A DNA stretch of 64,000 bases, from the NCBI RefSeq assembly GCF_004791165.1, contig NZ_SRUZ01000004.1:62001-126000 (forward strand), given 5' to 3'. Below, one piece after another: positions 9,280 through 18,313 of this stretch. Position numbers and translations under genes: made by a program. Each line of letters begins with the position of its first letter. The stretch's first letter is position 1. The notes under the pieces were generated by a model that was not told the DNA's origin, did no database searches, and worked only from the letters and a program-made list of their open reading frames with translations. This DNA is from Mesorhizobium sp. M8A.F.Ca.ET.218.01.1.1 (GTDB taxonomy: Bacteria; Pseudomonadota; Alphaproteobacteria; Rhizobiales; Rhizobiaceae).

Positions 9280-10114
9280 ATGCGAATACTGTTGCCCCCC
9301 CCTGTTGCTGGGCCTCGCCGCGGCGGGCTTGTCACCCGCCCAGGCCGCGGCTGGCGATTGCGGCGATGCCGCCGCGTTGGTGCAGCAGGCCTATCCGAAG
9401 GCTCTCAAGAGCGCCGATGGCGCCTCATTCACGCTCGAGCCCCACACCAGCATCGCCTTGGCGCCTCAGGACAGCGATTCGCCATTCCGCCTGATCTGCA
9501 AGATCTGGCCCGCCCATGACGATCTGCTGCTGGTCGCGGTGCCGCTGACCGACAGCGCCCAATCCAGGGACGACGGGCATGTTGGCGATATCGAGCTTCT
9601 GGTCGTCGACAGGAACAGCAAGCAAGTGCGCCAGCGCTTGCTCCAGCCCGGGCTGATAACCGACGATGCCATCGCTATCCGCAAGATCGAATTCGATACC
9701 GGCCGCTATGGGTTGGCGCCCGGTGTCACCGCCTTTGGCCTGCGTATCGAGATGGCCAATCATTCGCAGGCCAATCCCTTCAGCGAAACCGACCTGCGGC
9801 TCTATGCCGTCGCCGGCGATGCACTGCGCATGGTGCTCGATGGCCTTGTCGTTGCCGGTAATGGTGGCGAAGGCGATACCAATTGCGCGGGATCCTTTCA
9901 TTCCAGTCGGGTCAGCCTGACGATGGGCGCGGCGAGACATCACGGCTATCGTGACATCACCGCGGTCGAACGGACGGATACCGACGAGCCGTCCCCCGAC
10001 ACGGATGGCGAGTGCCAGTCTCATCCCGGCAAACCTGTGAACCGAACCTACCGGCTGCGCTATGACGGCAGCCGTTATCCGGTTCCGGGCGAGCTCAGGG
10101 CCATGGAGCCGTAA
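9280..10114 (+). CDS. Exported protein of unknown function, frame broken at a C8 run
   Basis: The likely start is ATG 9280, preceded by GAGAAG. Reading begins MRILLP, but a run of eight C at 9295-9302 puts the rest out of frame. With seven C the product would read MRILLPPLLLGLAAAGLSPAQA, a perfect signal peptide, and continue into the open frame that ends at 10114, about 277 residues. Without slippage, translation could only begin at a TTG (9305) inside the signal peptide. The mature part has paired Cys candidates (DCGDAA, LICKIW, NCAGSF, GECQSH), which suits an oxidised periplasmic protein. I do not recognise the family. It lies 76 bases after tadC on the same strand. Confidence 0.7.
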
Positions 10115-10268
10115 GAACCCTGCGGTATCGAGGGCGTCGCGACCCGTGGTTAATGGCCGGTATTCGGGACACTAAAAGTTAGCCGCATTTCGGCACCGAA
10201 GCTTAATCGCTGTGCTGTAGTGTCTTTCCCTGAAGAACGACCCGGCAAATCGGGCGACGGGGCAGGGC

Positions 10269-10742
10269 ATGCGTCAGATAAAATTTGCGGCGGTGGCCAC
10301 GATGGCAACCGTCCTGATGATCACCGGGTGCACGACGAACACCAACGTCGACACGACCAAGACAACCGCCATCCAGCCGACTGCCAAGGATGTCGACACA
10401 TCCGACCTGGCGGAAGGCAAGGCGCAGTTTCGCGACGCCAATTATGGTCTTGCCGAACAGCATTTCCGCAAGGCCGTCGAATTGAAGGCCGACAATGCGG
10501 AGGCCTGGATGGGGCTTGCGGCTTCCTATGACGAACTCGGCCGCTTCGACTTCGCCGACCGCGCTTATGGCCAGCTTTTGAAAGTCGCCGGCCGCAAACC
10601 GCGGATCGTCAACAATATGGGCTATTCGCAATTGTTGCGCGGCAACAAGACGAAGGCCAGGGCACTGCTGCTGGAGGCGAAGGCCGGCATGGCCGATCCC
10701 ACCGTTGTCGATGCCAACCTCGCCTTGCTCAACAAGGGCTGA
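10269..10742 (+). CDS. TPR lipoprotein, TadD-like
   Basis: 157-residue lipoprotein with signal peptide and lipobox MITGC (Cys about 20). About two to three tetratricopeptide repeats follow, over residues 50-155 (AEGKAQFRDANYGLAEQHFRK, AEAWMGLAASYDELGRFDFA, then PRIVNNMGYSQLLRGN). TadD, the lipoprotein needed for secretin handling in Tad systems, is a TPR protein of this kind, and the position just after the tad genes supports that reading. The 154-base gap and the intervening gene argue against certainty. Start ATG 10269 was chosen because it gives a complete signal peptide. Confidence 0.75.
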   Translation: MRQIKFAAVATMATVLMITGCTTNTNVDTTKTTAIQPTAKDVDTSDLAEGKAQFRDANYGLAEQHFRKAVELKADNAEAWMGLAASYDELGRFDFADRAYGQLLKVAGRKPRIVNNMGYSQLLRGNKTKARALLLEAKAGMADPTVVDANLALLNKG

Positions 10743-10915
10743 TGCCGGTTGATCCGCGCGCCGGCCAGGGGTGCGGTTTCGGCACAGGTGGCATCGACGC
10801 TTTGTAAACCCTATCCGCAGGTTGGGTCGAGAGATTGCCTGAAAACCATGTCCGAGGGCTGCCGCTGACCTAGAATGCGGCGCAACCGCCGACGCTCGAG
10901 AGGCCCCCGCCCGAT

Positions 10916-12091
10916 ATGCTGGATTTCAGTTCGCTCCTGCTCGCAGCCGCGCTGTCGGGCATCTGTCTCAGTGTGACCATGTTCGCGATCTGGGCCACCG
11001 CGCCGCGGGCCGGATTCGTGCTGACGGTGGCATGCGGCATTCTCGTGCTCGTCGCGCATGTAATCCTGTTTTGGCGCTATACCAGGGAGCCCGATCCGCT
11101 GCTTTGCCAGATCGCGCTGGCGCTGCTCAGCCTGGGTTTTCTGATCATCTGCATTTCGGCCATGCAATATCTCGGTGTGCCGGACCACAGGCGTGTGATT
11201 GCTCCGACATTTGCCGCCATGGCCGTCTGTGCGGCCGTGACCTTCATGAGCCTTGACGGTATCGGTTTCGTGATCACCTACGCGACGGTTACCGTGCTGC
11301 TCTCGACGATCGGGGCCATGTTCTGGATCAATGGCAGTCACGATCGCCGCATCCTGCTGGTGGTTTCGTTCCTGAGCGGCACCTGTGCGCTGTCGTTTGC
11401 CCTTTGCGGCGTGGTTCTGATGGCCAAAGGGCAGTGGACGCTCGGTGTCGCGCCCGACAATTGGGCTGAACGCCTCAACTCTGTCGTGGCGGTGGCCTGT
11501 ATGACCGGCCTCGGCGCTTTGACGCTTTCGCTCCACCATTTGCAGGCGCAGATCGAGCTGAAGGCCGAGACCATGACCGATCCGCTGACCGGGCTGATGA
11601 ACCGCCGGGGCCTGACGTCGCTTTATGGCGAGCGCACCTTCGGCCCGTTCATGGCGATCGTCATGTTCGATCTCGATCACTTCAAACGGACGAACGACAT
11701 CTATGGACACCCGGTCGGGGATCAGGTCCTGTGCCGTTTCGGTGCCGTCATCCGGAAATATGCCAGGACCGGGGTCGACGCCTTTCGCCTGGGCGGCGAG
11801 GAGTTCGCGATCGTCATGTCGCGGGTGACGGAAGAGCGGGCCTATGATCTTGCCAGCAAGATCGGTGTCGCTTTCGGCACGGAAGTCGTGCCCACGCCGC
11901 TCGGCCCCTTGCGCAGCACGGTCAGCGGCGGGATCGGGTTCGGCGAGGCCGACGGCAGCACCCTCGACGAGGTGCTGGCCAGGGCCGACTCCACGCTCTA
12001 CGCGGCCAAGCGCGCCGGCCGAAACTGCGTCATCAGCCACAATAGGATGGGCAAGGCCGAACCGATCAAGCCGGCCTTGCGCTCCGCGTAG
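10916..12091 (+). CDS. Membrane-bound diguanylate cyclase (GGDEF)
   Basis: 391-residue protein that probably makes cyclic di-GMP. Residues 1-205 form about six hydrophobic segments with no recognisable extracytoplasmic sensor loop. A GGDEF domain follows from about 215, with DPLTGLMNRRG near its start, FDLDHFKRTNDIYGHPVGD and the active-site signature GGEEF near 293-297. The inhibitory I-site, normally RxxD five residues before GG, reads RTGV, so the aspartate is missing and product inhibition may be absent. It lies 174 bases after the TPR gene on the same strand and abuts the convergent gcvP. Confidence 0.9.
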   Translation: MLDFSSLLLAAALSGICLSVTMFAIWATAPRAGFVLTVACGILVLVAHVILFWRYTREPDPLLCQIALALLSLGFLIICISAMQYLGVPDHRRVIAPTFAAMAVCAAVTFMSLDGIGFVITYATVTVLLSTIGAMFWINGSHDRRILLVVSFLSGTCALSFALCGVVLMAKGQWTLGVAPDNWAERLNSVVAVACMTGLGALTLSLHHLQAQIELKAETMTDPLTGLMNRRGLTSLYGERTFGPFMAIVMFDLDHFKRTNDIYGHPVGDQVLCRFGAVIRKYARTGVDAFRLGGEEFAIVMSRVTEERAYDLASKIGVAFGTEVVPTPLGPLRSTVSGGIGFGEADGSTLDEVLARADSTLYAAKRAGRNCVISHNRMGKAEPIKPALRSA

Positions 12092-14902
12092 CTATTCCGC
12101 AGCACCCAGATAATCCGACAGCGGCGGGCAGGAGCAGACCAGGTTGCGGTCGCCGGCGACATTGTCGATGCGCGATACCGGCGGCCAGTACTTTGCGGCG
12201 GTGTCGGCGTCGCCGGCGGGATAGGCCGCTTCCAGGCGCGAGTAAGGGTGGGTCCATTGACCGGCCAGCGCCTCGGCTGACGTATGCGGTGCGTTGACCA
12301 GCGGATTGTCGGCCAAGGGCCATTCGCCTTTGGCCACTTTCGCCGCTTCGCCGGCTATGGCGATCATGGCCTCGCAGAAACGGTCGAGTTCGCGCTTGGG
12401 CTCGGACTCGGTCGGCTCGACCATCAGCGTGCCGGCGACCGGGAACGACATGGTCGGCGCGTGGAAACCATAGTCGATCAGGCGCTTGGCGATGTCCTCG
12501 ACACCGATGCCGGCGCTCTCCTTGAGCACGCGGGTGTCGAGGATGCACTCATGGGCGACACGATCGCTCCTGCCCTTGTAAAGCAGCGGGAAGTGCGGGG
12601 CGAGCCGCGTCGCCACGTAGTTGGCCGAGACGATCGCCGTCTCGGTCGCCTGCTTGAGGCCGGAAGCGCCCATCATGCGGATGTACATCCAGGTGATCGG
12701 CAGGATGGAAGCGCTGCCGAACGGGGCGGCCGCCACGGCATGCGCCGAGCCTTCGCTGACATGGCCGGGCAGATAGGGCTTCAGATGCGCCCTGACGCCG
12801 ATCGGACCGACGCCCGGTCCGCCGCCGCCATGCGGGATGCAGAAGGTCTTGTGCAGGTTCATGTGGCAGACGTCGGCGCCGATGTCGCCGGGACGGGCAA
12901 GTCCGACCAGCGCGTTGAGGTTGGCGCCGTCGAAATAGACCTGGCCGCCATGCTCATGGATGAGCGCGCAGAGATGGCGCGCGCCTTCTTCGTAGACGCC
13001 ATGCGTGGAGGGGTAGGTGAACATCAGCGCCGCGAGATTCCTGGAATGCTCATTGGCCTTGGCGCGCATATCGTCCATGTCGATGTTGCCGTCTTCCAGG
13101 CAGCGAACGACGACGACGCTCATGCCAGCCATCGCGGCACTCGCCGGATTGGTGCCATGCGCGGAAGAGGGGATCAGACAGACGGTGCGATGGCCCTCAC
13201 CGCGCGAGCGGTGATAGGCGCGGATGGCCAGCAGCCCGGCATATTCGCCCTGGCTGCCGGCATTGGGCTGCAAGGTCACGGCGTCGAAGCCGGTGATCTC
13301 CGCCAGCCAGCCTTCCAACTCGCCGATCATGGCGCGGTAGCCGGCCGAATGCGCTGCCGGCGCAAAGGGATGCAGGTTGGCGATTTCCGGCCAGCTCACC
13401 GGCATCATCTCCGCCGCGGCATTGAGCTTCATGGTGCAGGAGCCCAGCGGGATCATGGCGCGGTCGAGCGCCAGGTCCTTGTCGGCCAGCCGGCGCAGGA
13501 AGCGCATCATCTCGGTTTCCGACTTGTTCTCGTGGAAGACCGGCTGGGTCAAAAACTCCTTGCCGCGCGGCTTGCCGGGCACCGTGCTGTCGGCCGAAGA
13601 AGCAGCCTTGGCGTCGAACAGGGCTGCGATCGCCTCGAGATCGGCATTGGTCGAGGTTTCGTCGAAACTGATGCCGACATGGTCGGCGTCGAGCACACGC
13701 AGCAGCCGGTGGGTCTTTTCGGCGGCGGCGGCGATCTGGGCGGCCTTGCCTTTGGTCTCCACCGTCACCGTGTCGAAACGGCTGGAACCGAGCACCGATA
13801 CACCCGCAGCCTCGAGGCCGCTTGCCAGGCGGTTGGCCAGCGCGTGGATGCGCCCGGCGATTGCCTGCAAGCCGACCGGACCATGCCAGATGGCGTAGGC
13901 GGTCGCCATATTGGCAAGCAGCGCCTGCGCGGTGCAGATGTTGGAGGTCGCCTTGTCGCGGCGGATATGCTGTTCGCGCGTCTGCAAGGCGAGGCGGTAG
14001 CCCGGCCGGCCCTTGCTATCGGTCGACTGGCCGACCAGGCGACCGGGCATCAGGCGCGTCAGCTTGTCGGAGACGGCGCAATAGGCGGCGTGCGGGCCGC
14101 CAAAACCCATCGGCACGCCAAAGCGCTGCATCGGGCCGACCGCAATGTCGGCGCCGAGCTTTGCCGGCGCGTCGGTCAGCGTCAGGCCAAGCGGATCGGC
14201 GACGAAAACGACCAGCGCGCCGGCAGCGCGAGCCTTGGAGATCGCCGCCTTGTGGTCGCCATAGACGCCGAAGGTGTCAGGCCATGAGACGAGCAGGGCG
14301 GCGGTGTTGTCGTCGATCTCCTCGCCGTCAATCTCGATGCCGAGCGGCTCGGCGCGGGTGCGCACCACGTCCAGTGTCTGCGGATGCGGCGTGCCGGCGA
14401 GCGCCACCTTGGTGCGCCTGTCGCGATGGTGGCGCAGGGCAATGCCGACCGCTTCGGCGACTGCTGTTGCCTCGTCGAGCAACGAAGCCGACGCCACCGG
14501 CAGGCCGGTCAGTTCCGTGACCAGCGTCTGGAAGTTGAACAGCATTTCCAGCCGGCCCTGGCTGATCTCGGCCTGGTAAGGCGTGTAGGCAGTGTACCAG
14601 GCCGGATTCTCGAACAGATTGCGCTGGATGACCGGCGGCACGTGGACACCGTGGTAACCGGCGCCGATGAAGCTCTTCAGCACTTTGTTCTTCGCCATGG
14701 TCGCGGACAATTCGGCAAGCGCTTCGGCTTCGCTGGCTGGCGCTGGCAGGTCGAGCGGCTGGTCGAGGCGGATCGATCTCGGCACGGCCTGACTGATCAG
14801 CGTCTCCACCGAGGGAACACCGATGACGGTGAGCATGGCTCGAACGTCGGCAAGGCTGGGTCCGATGTGGCGGGCCGAGAACGGGTAGGGGGCAGCGGTC
14901 AT
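12092..14902 (-). CDS. gcvP: Glycine dehydrogenase (decarboxylating), P-protein
   Basis: Pyridoxal-phosphate enzyme of the glycine cleavage system. It decarboxylates glycine and transfers the aminomethyl group to lipoyl-GcvH. It is a single 936-residue chain (the fused form rather than split GcvPA/PB). The PLP lysine lies near 684 in [16 protein letters not shown], with the Gly-rich loop just after. The N-terminus is FSARHIGPS and the C-terminus ends in CSCPPLSDY. It is last in the operon gcvT-gcvH-gcvP, 18 bases beyond gcvH. Its stop codon is directly next to the stop of the convergent diguanylate cyclase gene. Confidence 0.97.
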   Translation of the reverse strand: MTAAPYPFSARHIGPSLADVRAMLTVIGVPSVETLISQAVPRSIRLDQPLDLPAPASEAEALAELSATMAKNKVLKSFIGAGYHGVHVPPVIQRNLFENPAWYTAYTPYQAEISQGRLEMLFNFQTLVTELTGLPVASASLLDEATAVAEAVGIALRHHRDRRTKVALAGTPHPQTLDVVRTRAEPLGIEIDGEEIDDNTAALLVSWPDTFGVYGDHKAAISKARAAGALVVFVADPLGLTLTDAPAKLGADIAVGPMQRFGVPMGFGGPHAAYCAVSDKLTRLMPGRLVGQSTDSKGRPGYRLALQTREQHIRRDKATSNICTAQALLANMATAYAIWHGPVGLQAIAGRIHALANRLASGLEAAGVSVLGSSRFDTVTVETKGKAAQIAAAAEKTHRLLRVLDADHVGISFDETSTNADLEAIAALFDAKAASSADSTVPGKPRGKEFLTQPVFHENKSETEMMRFLRRLADKDLALDRAMIPLGSCTMKLNAAAEMMPVSWPEIANLHPFAPAAHSAGYRAMIGELEGWLAEITGFDAVTLQPNAGSQGEYAGLLAIRAYHRSRGEGHRTVCLIPSSAHGTNPASAAMAGMSVVVVRCLEDGNIDMDDMRAKANEHSRNLAALMFTYPSTHGVYEEGARHLCALIHEHGGQVYFDGANLNALVGLARPGDIGADVCHMNLHKTFCIPHGGGGPGVGPIGVRAHLKPYLPGHVSEGSAHAVAAAPFGSASILPITWMYIRMMGASGLKQATETAIVSANYVATRLAPHFPLLYKGRSDRVAHECILDTRVLKESAGIGVEDIAKRLIDYGFHAPTMSFPVAGTLMVEPTESEPKRELDRFCEAMIAIAGEAAKVAKGEWPLADNPLVNAPHTSAEALAGQWTHPYSRLEAAYPAGDADTAAKYWPPVSRIDNVAGDRNLVCSCPPLSDYLGAAE

Positions 14903-14920
14903 GTCAACAAGTTCCTGATG

Positions 14921-15289
14921 TCAGGCGATATGGGCTTTGTAGGCGGCCTCATCCATGAGGCTGGCGAGCTGGCTTTCGTCGGCGAGCTTCATCTTCCATA
15001 GCCAGCCGGCGCCGGTCGCCGCCGAATTGACCAGTGATGGGTCGGAAGACAGCGTGCCGTTGGCCTCGGTGACTTCACCGTCGACCGGCGCGTAGACGTC
15101 GGAGGCCGCCTTGACGGATTCGACCACGACGGCGGTATCGCCCTTGGCGAGCTTCTTTCCCGTTTCCGGCAGTTCCACGAAGACGAGGTCGCCGAGCTGC
15201 TCCTGCGCATAATCGGTGATGCCGACGGTAGCGGTGCCGCCTTCGACGCGGAGCCATTCGTGGTCTGATGTGAAATAGGTTGTTGCCAT
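14921..15289 (-). CDS. gcvH: Glycine cleavage system H protein (lipoyl carrier)
   Basis: Lipoylated shuttle protein of the glycine cleavage complex, 122 residues. The lipoyl-attachment lysine is Lys60 in [14 protein letters not shown]. Two in-frame ATGs are possible. The one at 15298 overlaps the gcvT stop (ATGA). The one at 15289 gives the usual N-terminus [12 protein letters not shown] and has AAAGGA about eight bases before it, so I chose 15289. The gene lies between gcvT and gcvP in a typical gcvTHP order. Confidence 0.96.
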   Translation of the reverse strand: MATTYFTSDHEWLRVEGGTATVGITDYAQEQLGDLVFVELPETGKKLAKGDTAVVVESVKAASDVYAPVDGEVTEANGTLSSDPSLVNSAATGAGWLWKMKLADESQLASLMDEAAYKAHIA

Positions 15290-15294
15290 GGAAT

Positions 15295-16392
15295 TCATCC
15301 TTTGCGGTAGCGATGAGGGGTGAAGGGCAGGGAACTGATTTCGACTGGGATCTTCGTGCCGCGCACATCGGCGAAAACTCGCGTTCCCGTCTTTGCCAAC
15401 GATGTGGTGACATAGCCCATGGCCACGGGATGGCCGGCGGACGGGCCGAAGCCGCCCGAGGTGACATGGCCGACCGGGTTGCCGTCGGCGTCGAATAGCG
15501 CCGCGCCCGCGCGTACCGGCTGGCGGCCTTCGGGCTTCAACCCAACGCGCTTTTGCGCCGGGCCCCGCTCCACGGCGGCGCGCAAGGCGTCGGCACCGAT
15601 AAAGGCGCCGGAAGCCCTGGTATCCCTTGGGATTGCCCACATCAGCGCCGCCGCGGCCGGGTCGGTCTCCGGTGTGATGTCCTGGCCGTGCAGGCAGAGG
15701 CCGGCTTCGAGCCGAAGGCTGTCGCGCGCGGCAAGGCCGATCCAGAGCACGCGCTCGTCCTCGAGCAGTTTGGCGACCAGGTCCCGTGCGTCCGCCTCCG
15801 GCAGGCCGATCTCGAAACCGTCCTCGCCGGTATAGCCCGACCGGCTCATGAACCAGTTTTTCCGTGGCTCGACGCCGTGCATGAACAGCAGCGAGCCGGT
15901 CTCGATGCCTGCGCGGGAAAGGGCGGCCCAGGCTTCAGGGCCCTGGATGGCCAGGAACACACGGTCGAGCGGCTCGACCTGCACATCGAAATCAGCCGCC
16001 AGCGCGCGCAGATGCTTTTCATCGGCGATGGCGTTGCCGGCATTGGCGACGACCATGAAGCGGTCGTCGCCAAGTCGGGTGACGATCAGATCGTCGAGAA
16101 TGCCGCCTGCCTCATTCAGGAAGAACGTCAGTTTGGACTGCGAAATCTCGAGCGTGCCGGCGTCCAGCGGGCAAGCGCGGCTCAACAGCGCAGCCGCTTC
16201 CGGCCCGCCGACCTCGAACAGCTTCATATGCGAGATGTCGAACAGCCCCACATGTTCGCGGGTGTGAAGATGCTCCTTCATGACGCCGGCCGGATAGGTC
16301 AACGGCATCGACCAGCCGGCAAAGGCGCCGAAGCGCGCACCGGCGGCTGTATGGATGTCTTCGAGGGGAAGGTGTTTGTCGTCGCCCGTCAT
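15295..16392 (-). CDS. gcvT: Glycine cleavage system aminomethyltransferase, T-protein
   Basis: Transfers the methylene unit from aminomethyl-GcvH to tetrahydrofolate and releases ammonia. The 365-residue product contains [13 protein letters not shown] near the N-terminus, [15 protein letters not shown] (the folate-binding region), [13 protein letters not shown] near 185 and the GcvT C-terminal beta-barrel domain to the end ([11 protein letters not shown]). The ribosome site GGAGAC lies immediately upstream of the start. It is first in the gcv operon, with a tandem glycine riboswitch in its leader. Confidence 0.96.
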   Translation of the reverse strand: MTGDDKHLPLEDIHTAAGARFGAFAGWSMPLTYPAGVMKEHLHTREHVGLFDISHMKLFEVGGPEAAALLSRACPLDAGTLEISQSKLTFFLNEAGGILDDLIVTRLGDDRFMVVANAGNAIADEKHLRALAADFDVQVEPLDRVFLAIQGPEAWAALSRAGIETGSLLFMHGVEPRKNWFMSRSGYTGEDGFEIGLPEADARDLVAKLLEDERVLWIGLAARDSLRLEAGLCLHGQDITPETDPAAAALMWAIPRDTRASGAFIGADALRAAVERGPAQKRVGLKPEGRQPVRAGAALFDADGNPVGHVTSGGFGPSAGHPVAMGYVTTSLAKTGTRVFADVRGTKIPVEISSLPFTPHRYRKG

Positions 16393-16440
16393 GTCGTCTC
16401 CAGAGTCGCACGCAATCGGCCGCTGATGGCGACCAGTCCG

Positions 16441-16625
16441 TGCCCCTCTGTCTGAAGCCTGAGAGACTCGCGCAGCCGGAACTCTGTCAGCGGCGCTTAC
16501 ACCTTCGGCGCGGGGGCAAGCCCCGACTTTCCAGAGTGTCTTTCCCGTCTACGGTTCTTTTGCCTGAGAGATTTCGGGCGATTTCCCCTTCGGCGGCAGC
16601 TCTCGCTGCTCTCTCCCGCAAACAG
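16441..16625 (-). promoter_or_regulatory. Tandem glycine riboswitch upstream of gcvT
   Basis: On the complement two consecutive glycine-aptamer signatures can be read. Aptamer 1 (about 16530-16622) has GCGGGAGAG, then GCCGCCGAAGGGG, CTCTCAGGCAAAAGAACCG and ACTCTGG. Aptamer 2 (about 16441-16529) has CGCCGAAGGTG, TCTCTCAGGC and CAGAGGGGCA. These match the conserved J-regions of gcvT-type glycine riboswitches in order and spacing. The element ends about 48 bases before the gcvT start. In this family glycine binding normally turns gcv expression on. Confidence 0.93.
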
Positions 16626-16658
16626 GTAGGACTCAAACCCTGAGCCCTCGACGCGCCA

Positions 16659-16687
16659 TCCATAGCCCGTCGGCGACACCTTGTCAC
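16659..16687 (-). promoter_or_regulatory. Possible sigma-70 promoter for the gcv leader
   Basis: On the complement GTGACA (16687-16682) and TATGGA (16664-16659) are separated by 17 bases, just upstream of the first glycine aptamer. The -35 is one mismatch from TTGACA and the -10 is weak. Position is the main support. Confidence 0.35.
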
Positions 16688-16702
16688 CTCCCAGCGACAT
16701 CT

Positions 16703-16780
16703 AAGCGCGTCCCGCGCTTTAGATCTTTGTTGATGCATGTCGTTCTCCCAAAACCGCTGCACACTTTTGGTCGACATTGA
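16703..16780. repeat. Rhizobial dispersed palindromic repeat (GCATGTCG-arm type)
   Basis: A stretch beginning AAGCGCGTCCCGCGCTTTAG and ending TTGGTCGACATTGA. Arms near GCATGTCG and CGACATTG flank a core reading AAAACCGCTGCACACTTTT, which on the complement is AAAAGTGTGCAGCGGTTTT. From memory, repeats of this form are very common between genes of Mesorhizobium and relatives. The same core recurs with different arms near 48.8 kb and 63.7 kb. It lies between the gcv promoter region and the divergent gene at 16878. Confidence 0.7.
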
Positions 16781-16877
16781 TCTCACAAGTCTTCGCTAAC
16801 CACGCCATTTGGCGGTTTTTCAAGACACTCCTGATATAGCAGGCCGATGTGACGCGTTGGGCGGACGGGGACGACAG

Positions 16878-17879
16878 ATGGGCGAATTGATCATGAGCGC
16901 TCCGGTGGCGGGGCTGACGTCGAAGAACCGGATTACTGCGGAGGATGTCGTGATGCTGCGCCGCGACGTGTTCGCCGACGGCGTGGTGACCCGGGGCGAA
17001 GCCGAGGCCTTGTTCGCGCTCGATCAGACGGCGCGAGACAAATGCGCGGAATGGGCACCGTTCTTCGTCGAGGCGGTCACCGACTACATCGTCCACCAGG
17101 AAAAGCCCTCGGGCTATATTTCGCAGGAAAACGCCGATTGGCTGGTCCGCACGATTTCGCGCGACGGCATGGTCGACAGCCGGACCGAACTCGAATTGCT
17201 GGTCCACGTGCTGGAAGAGGCGAAATCATCGCCGAGCCGGCTTTGCGTCTACGCGCTGGAGCAAGTCGCCCACGCGGTCGTCGACGGCAAGGGGCCGCTG
17301 ATGCTCGGCGGTGTGCTGGTGCCCGGACTGATCGCCAAAACGGAAGTCGAGCTTCTTCGCCGTATCCTCCATGCCCATGGCGGCGATGGCAACATCGCCA
17401 TCACCCGGGCCGAGGCCGAGGTGCTGTTCAGGATCAACGAGCGGACAGCCCAAGCCAACAACGATCCGTCCTGGAACGACTTGTTCGTCAAGGCGATCGC
17501 CAATTTCGTCATGTGCTCGGCCGGTTACGAGGCGCCCACCCGCGAGGTGGCGCTGCGCCACGAAACCTTCCTCGATCACGCGGGCCCGGAAATCGGCGGT
17601 TTCTTCAGCCGCATGGTCTCCGGTGGTCTTGCCGGCATTATCGAGGCCTATCGGTCACCTGACGACATAGAGACCGAGTGGGAGGCGAAGAACAGGGCCA
17701 CCGAGGCGCTGGCCCGACGCGCCGAGACGATCGATGCCGGTGAAGCCGGCTGGCTGGTCGGACATATCGGGGTGAACCGGCCTCTGTACGAGAATGAGCG
17801 TGCACTGCTGACTTTGATCAAGCATGCCTCGCCGGAAATCCATCCGGCGCTGAAGCCGTTGCTCGACAAGGTTGCCTAA
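16878..17879 (+). CDS. Unknown protein built of two duplicated module types
   Basis: 333 residues, no signal peptide or membrane segment, not a family I can name. It contains two copies of a module A: residues 22-72 (LRRDVFADGVVTRGEAEALF to FFVEAVTDYIV) and 155-212 (LLRRILHAHGGDGNIAITRA to LFVKAIANFVM). It also contains two copies of a module B: 77-127 (GYISQENADWLVRTISRDGM) and 283-332 (IDAGEAGWLVGHIGVNRPLY). The order is A-B-A-B with a linker before the last. The helix-turn-helix rhythm and acidic turns resemble EF-hand-like or TerB-like folds, but calcium loops are not intact. ATG 16878 has GGGGACGAC before it; ATG 16893 is an alternative. The 3' end overlaps the convergent acetyltransferase gene by four bases. 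Confidence 0.8.
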   Translation: MGELIMSAPVAGLTSKNRITAEDVVMLRRDVFADGVVTRGEAEALFALDQTARDKCAEWAPFFVEAVTDYIVHQEKPSGYISQENADWLVRTISRDGMVDSRTELELLVHVLEEAKSSPSRLCVYALEQVAHAVVDGKGPLMLGGVLVPGLIAKTEVELLRRILHAHGGDGNIAITRAEAEVLFRINERTAQANNDPSWNDLFVKAIANFVMCSAGYEAPTREVALRHETFLDHAGPEIGGFFSRMVSGGLAGIIEAYRSPDDIETEWEAKNRATEALARRAETIDAGEAGWLVGHIGVNRPLYENERALLTLIKHASPEIHPALKPLLDKVA

Positions 17880-18313
17880 GCCGCGCCGGCCGCCGCTACC
17901 GTTTTACAAAGGATGATGTTGGAATGGCCTTCGGGCCATCCCGCCAGTTCGGCCATGCGCTCGAAGCCGGCCTTTTCATACAGGCCTGGTGCCTGGAAGT
18001 CGTGGCTGGCGACCCAGATCTTCTTGACGCCGCGATCGGCCGCCTCGGCGACAAAAGCGTCGAGCAATCGCCTTGCGTGGCCGCGGCCTCGGTGAGCCTC
18101 GTCAATCCACATCAATGTGAGCTCGCACGTGCCCGCCCAGGAATAGCCGGCGGCTACTCCGATCGCGTGTCCCGCATCATCACGGATGACAAAGGCCAGT
18201 TCCCGGTCGTCGTCGCGGTCCGTCATACGCCGGTTGTCGCGATGGAGACGCTCCTCGAGCGAACTCAACTCGATGGGCGACAGATCGTGCTCGGCCTCTA
18301 TGCGGGCGGCCAT
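17876..18313 (-). CDS. GNAT family N-acetyltransferase
   Basis: 145-residue acetyl-CoA-dependent acyltransferase of unknown substrate. It shows the GNAT core: VIRDDAGHAIGVAAGYSW (beta strands), the acetyl-CoA loop DEAHRGRGHARRLLDAF near 73-89 (R/Q-x-x-G-x-G/A type), and the C-terminal YEKAGFERM. Its ATG overlaps the stop of the Mo-enzyme gene by one base (TGATG), so it is translationally coupled and ends that operon. It overlaps the convergent gene at 16878 by four bases at its stop. Confidence 0.88.
   Translation of the reverse strand: MAARIEAEHDLSPIELSSLEERLHRDNRRMTDRDDDRELAFVIRDDAGHAIGVAAGYSWAGTCELTLMWIDEAHRGRGHARRLLDAFVAEAADRGVKKIWVASHDFQAPGLYEKAGFERMAELAGWPEGHSNIILCKTVAAAGAA

Noticed and set aside
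9305..10114. TTG at 9305 as the true start of the secreted protein
   Set aside because: It lies within the signal peptide and has no ribosome site; ATG 9280 with a one-base frame change explains the sequence better.
12284..14287. Long open frame (667 codons) on the strand opposite gcvP
   Set aside because: It lies wholly within gcvP, which is certain, and its product has no recognisable features; high-GC codon use keeps the opposite frame open.
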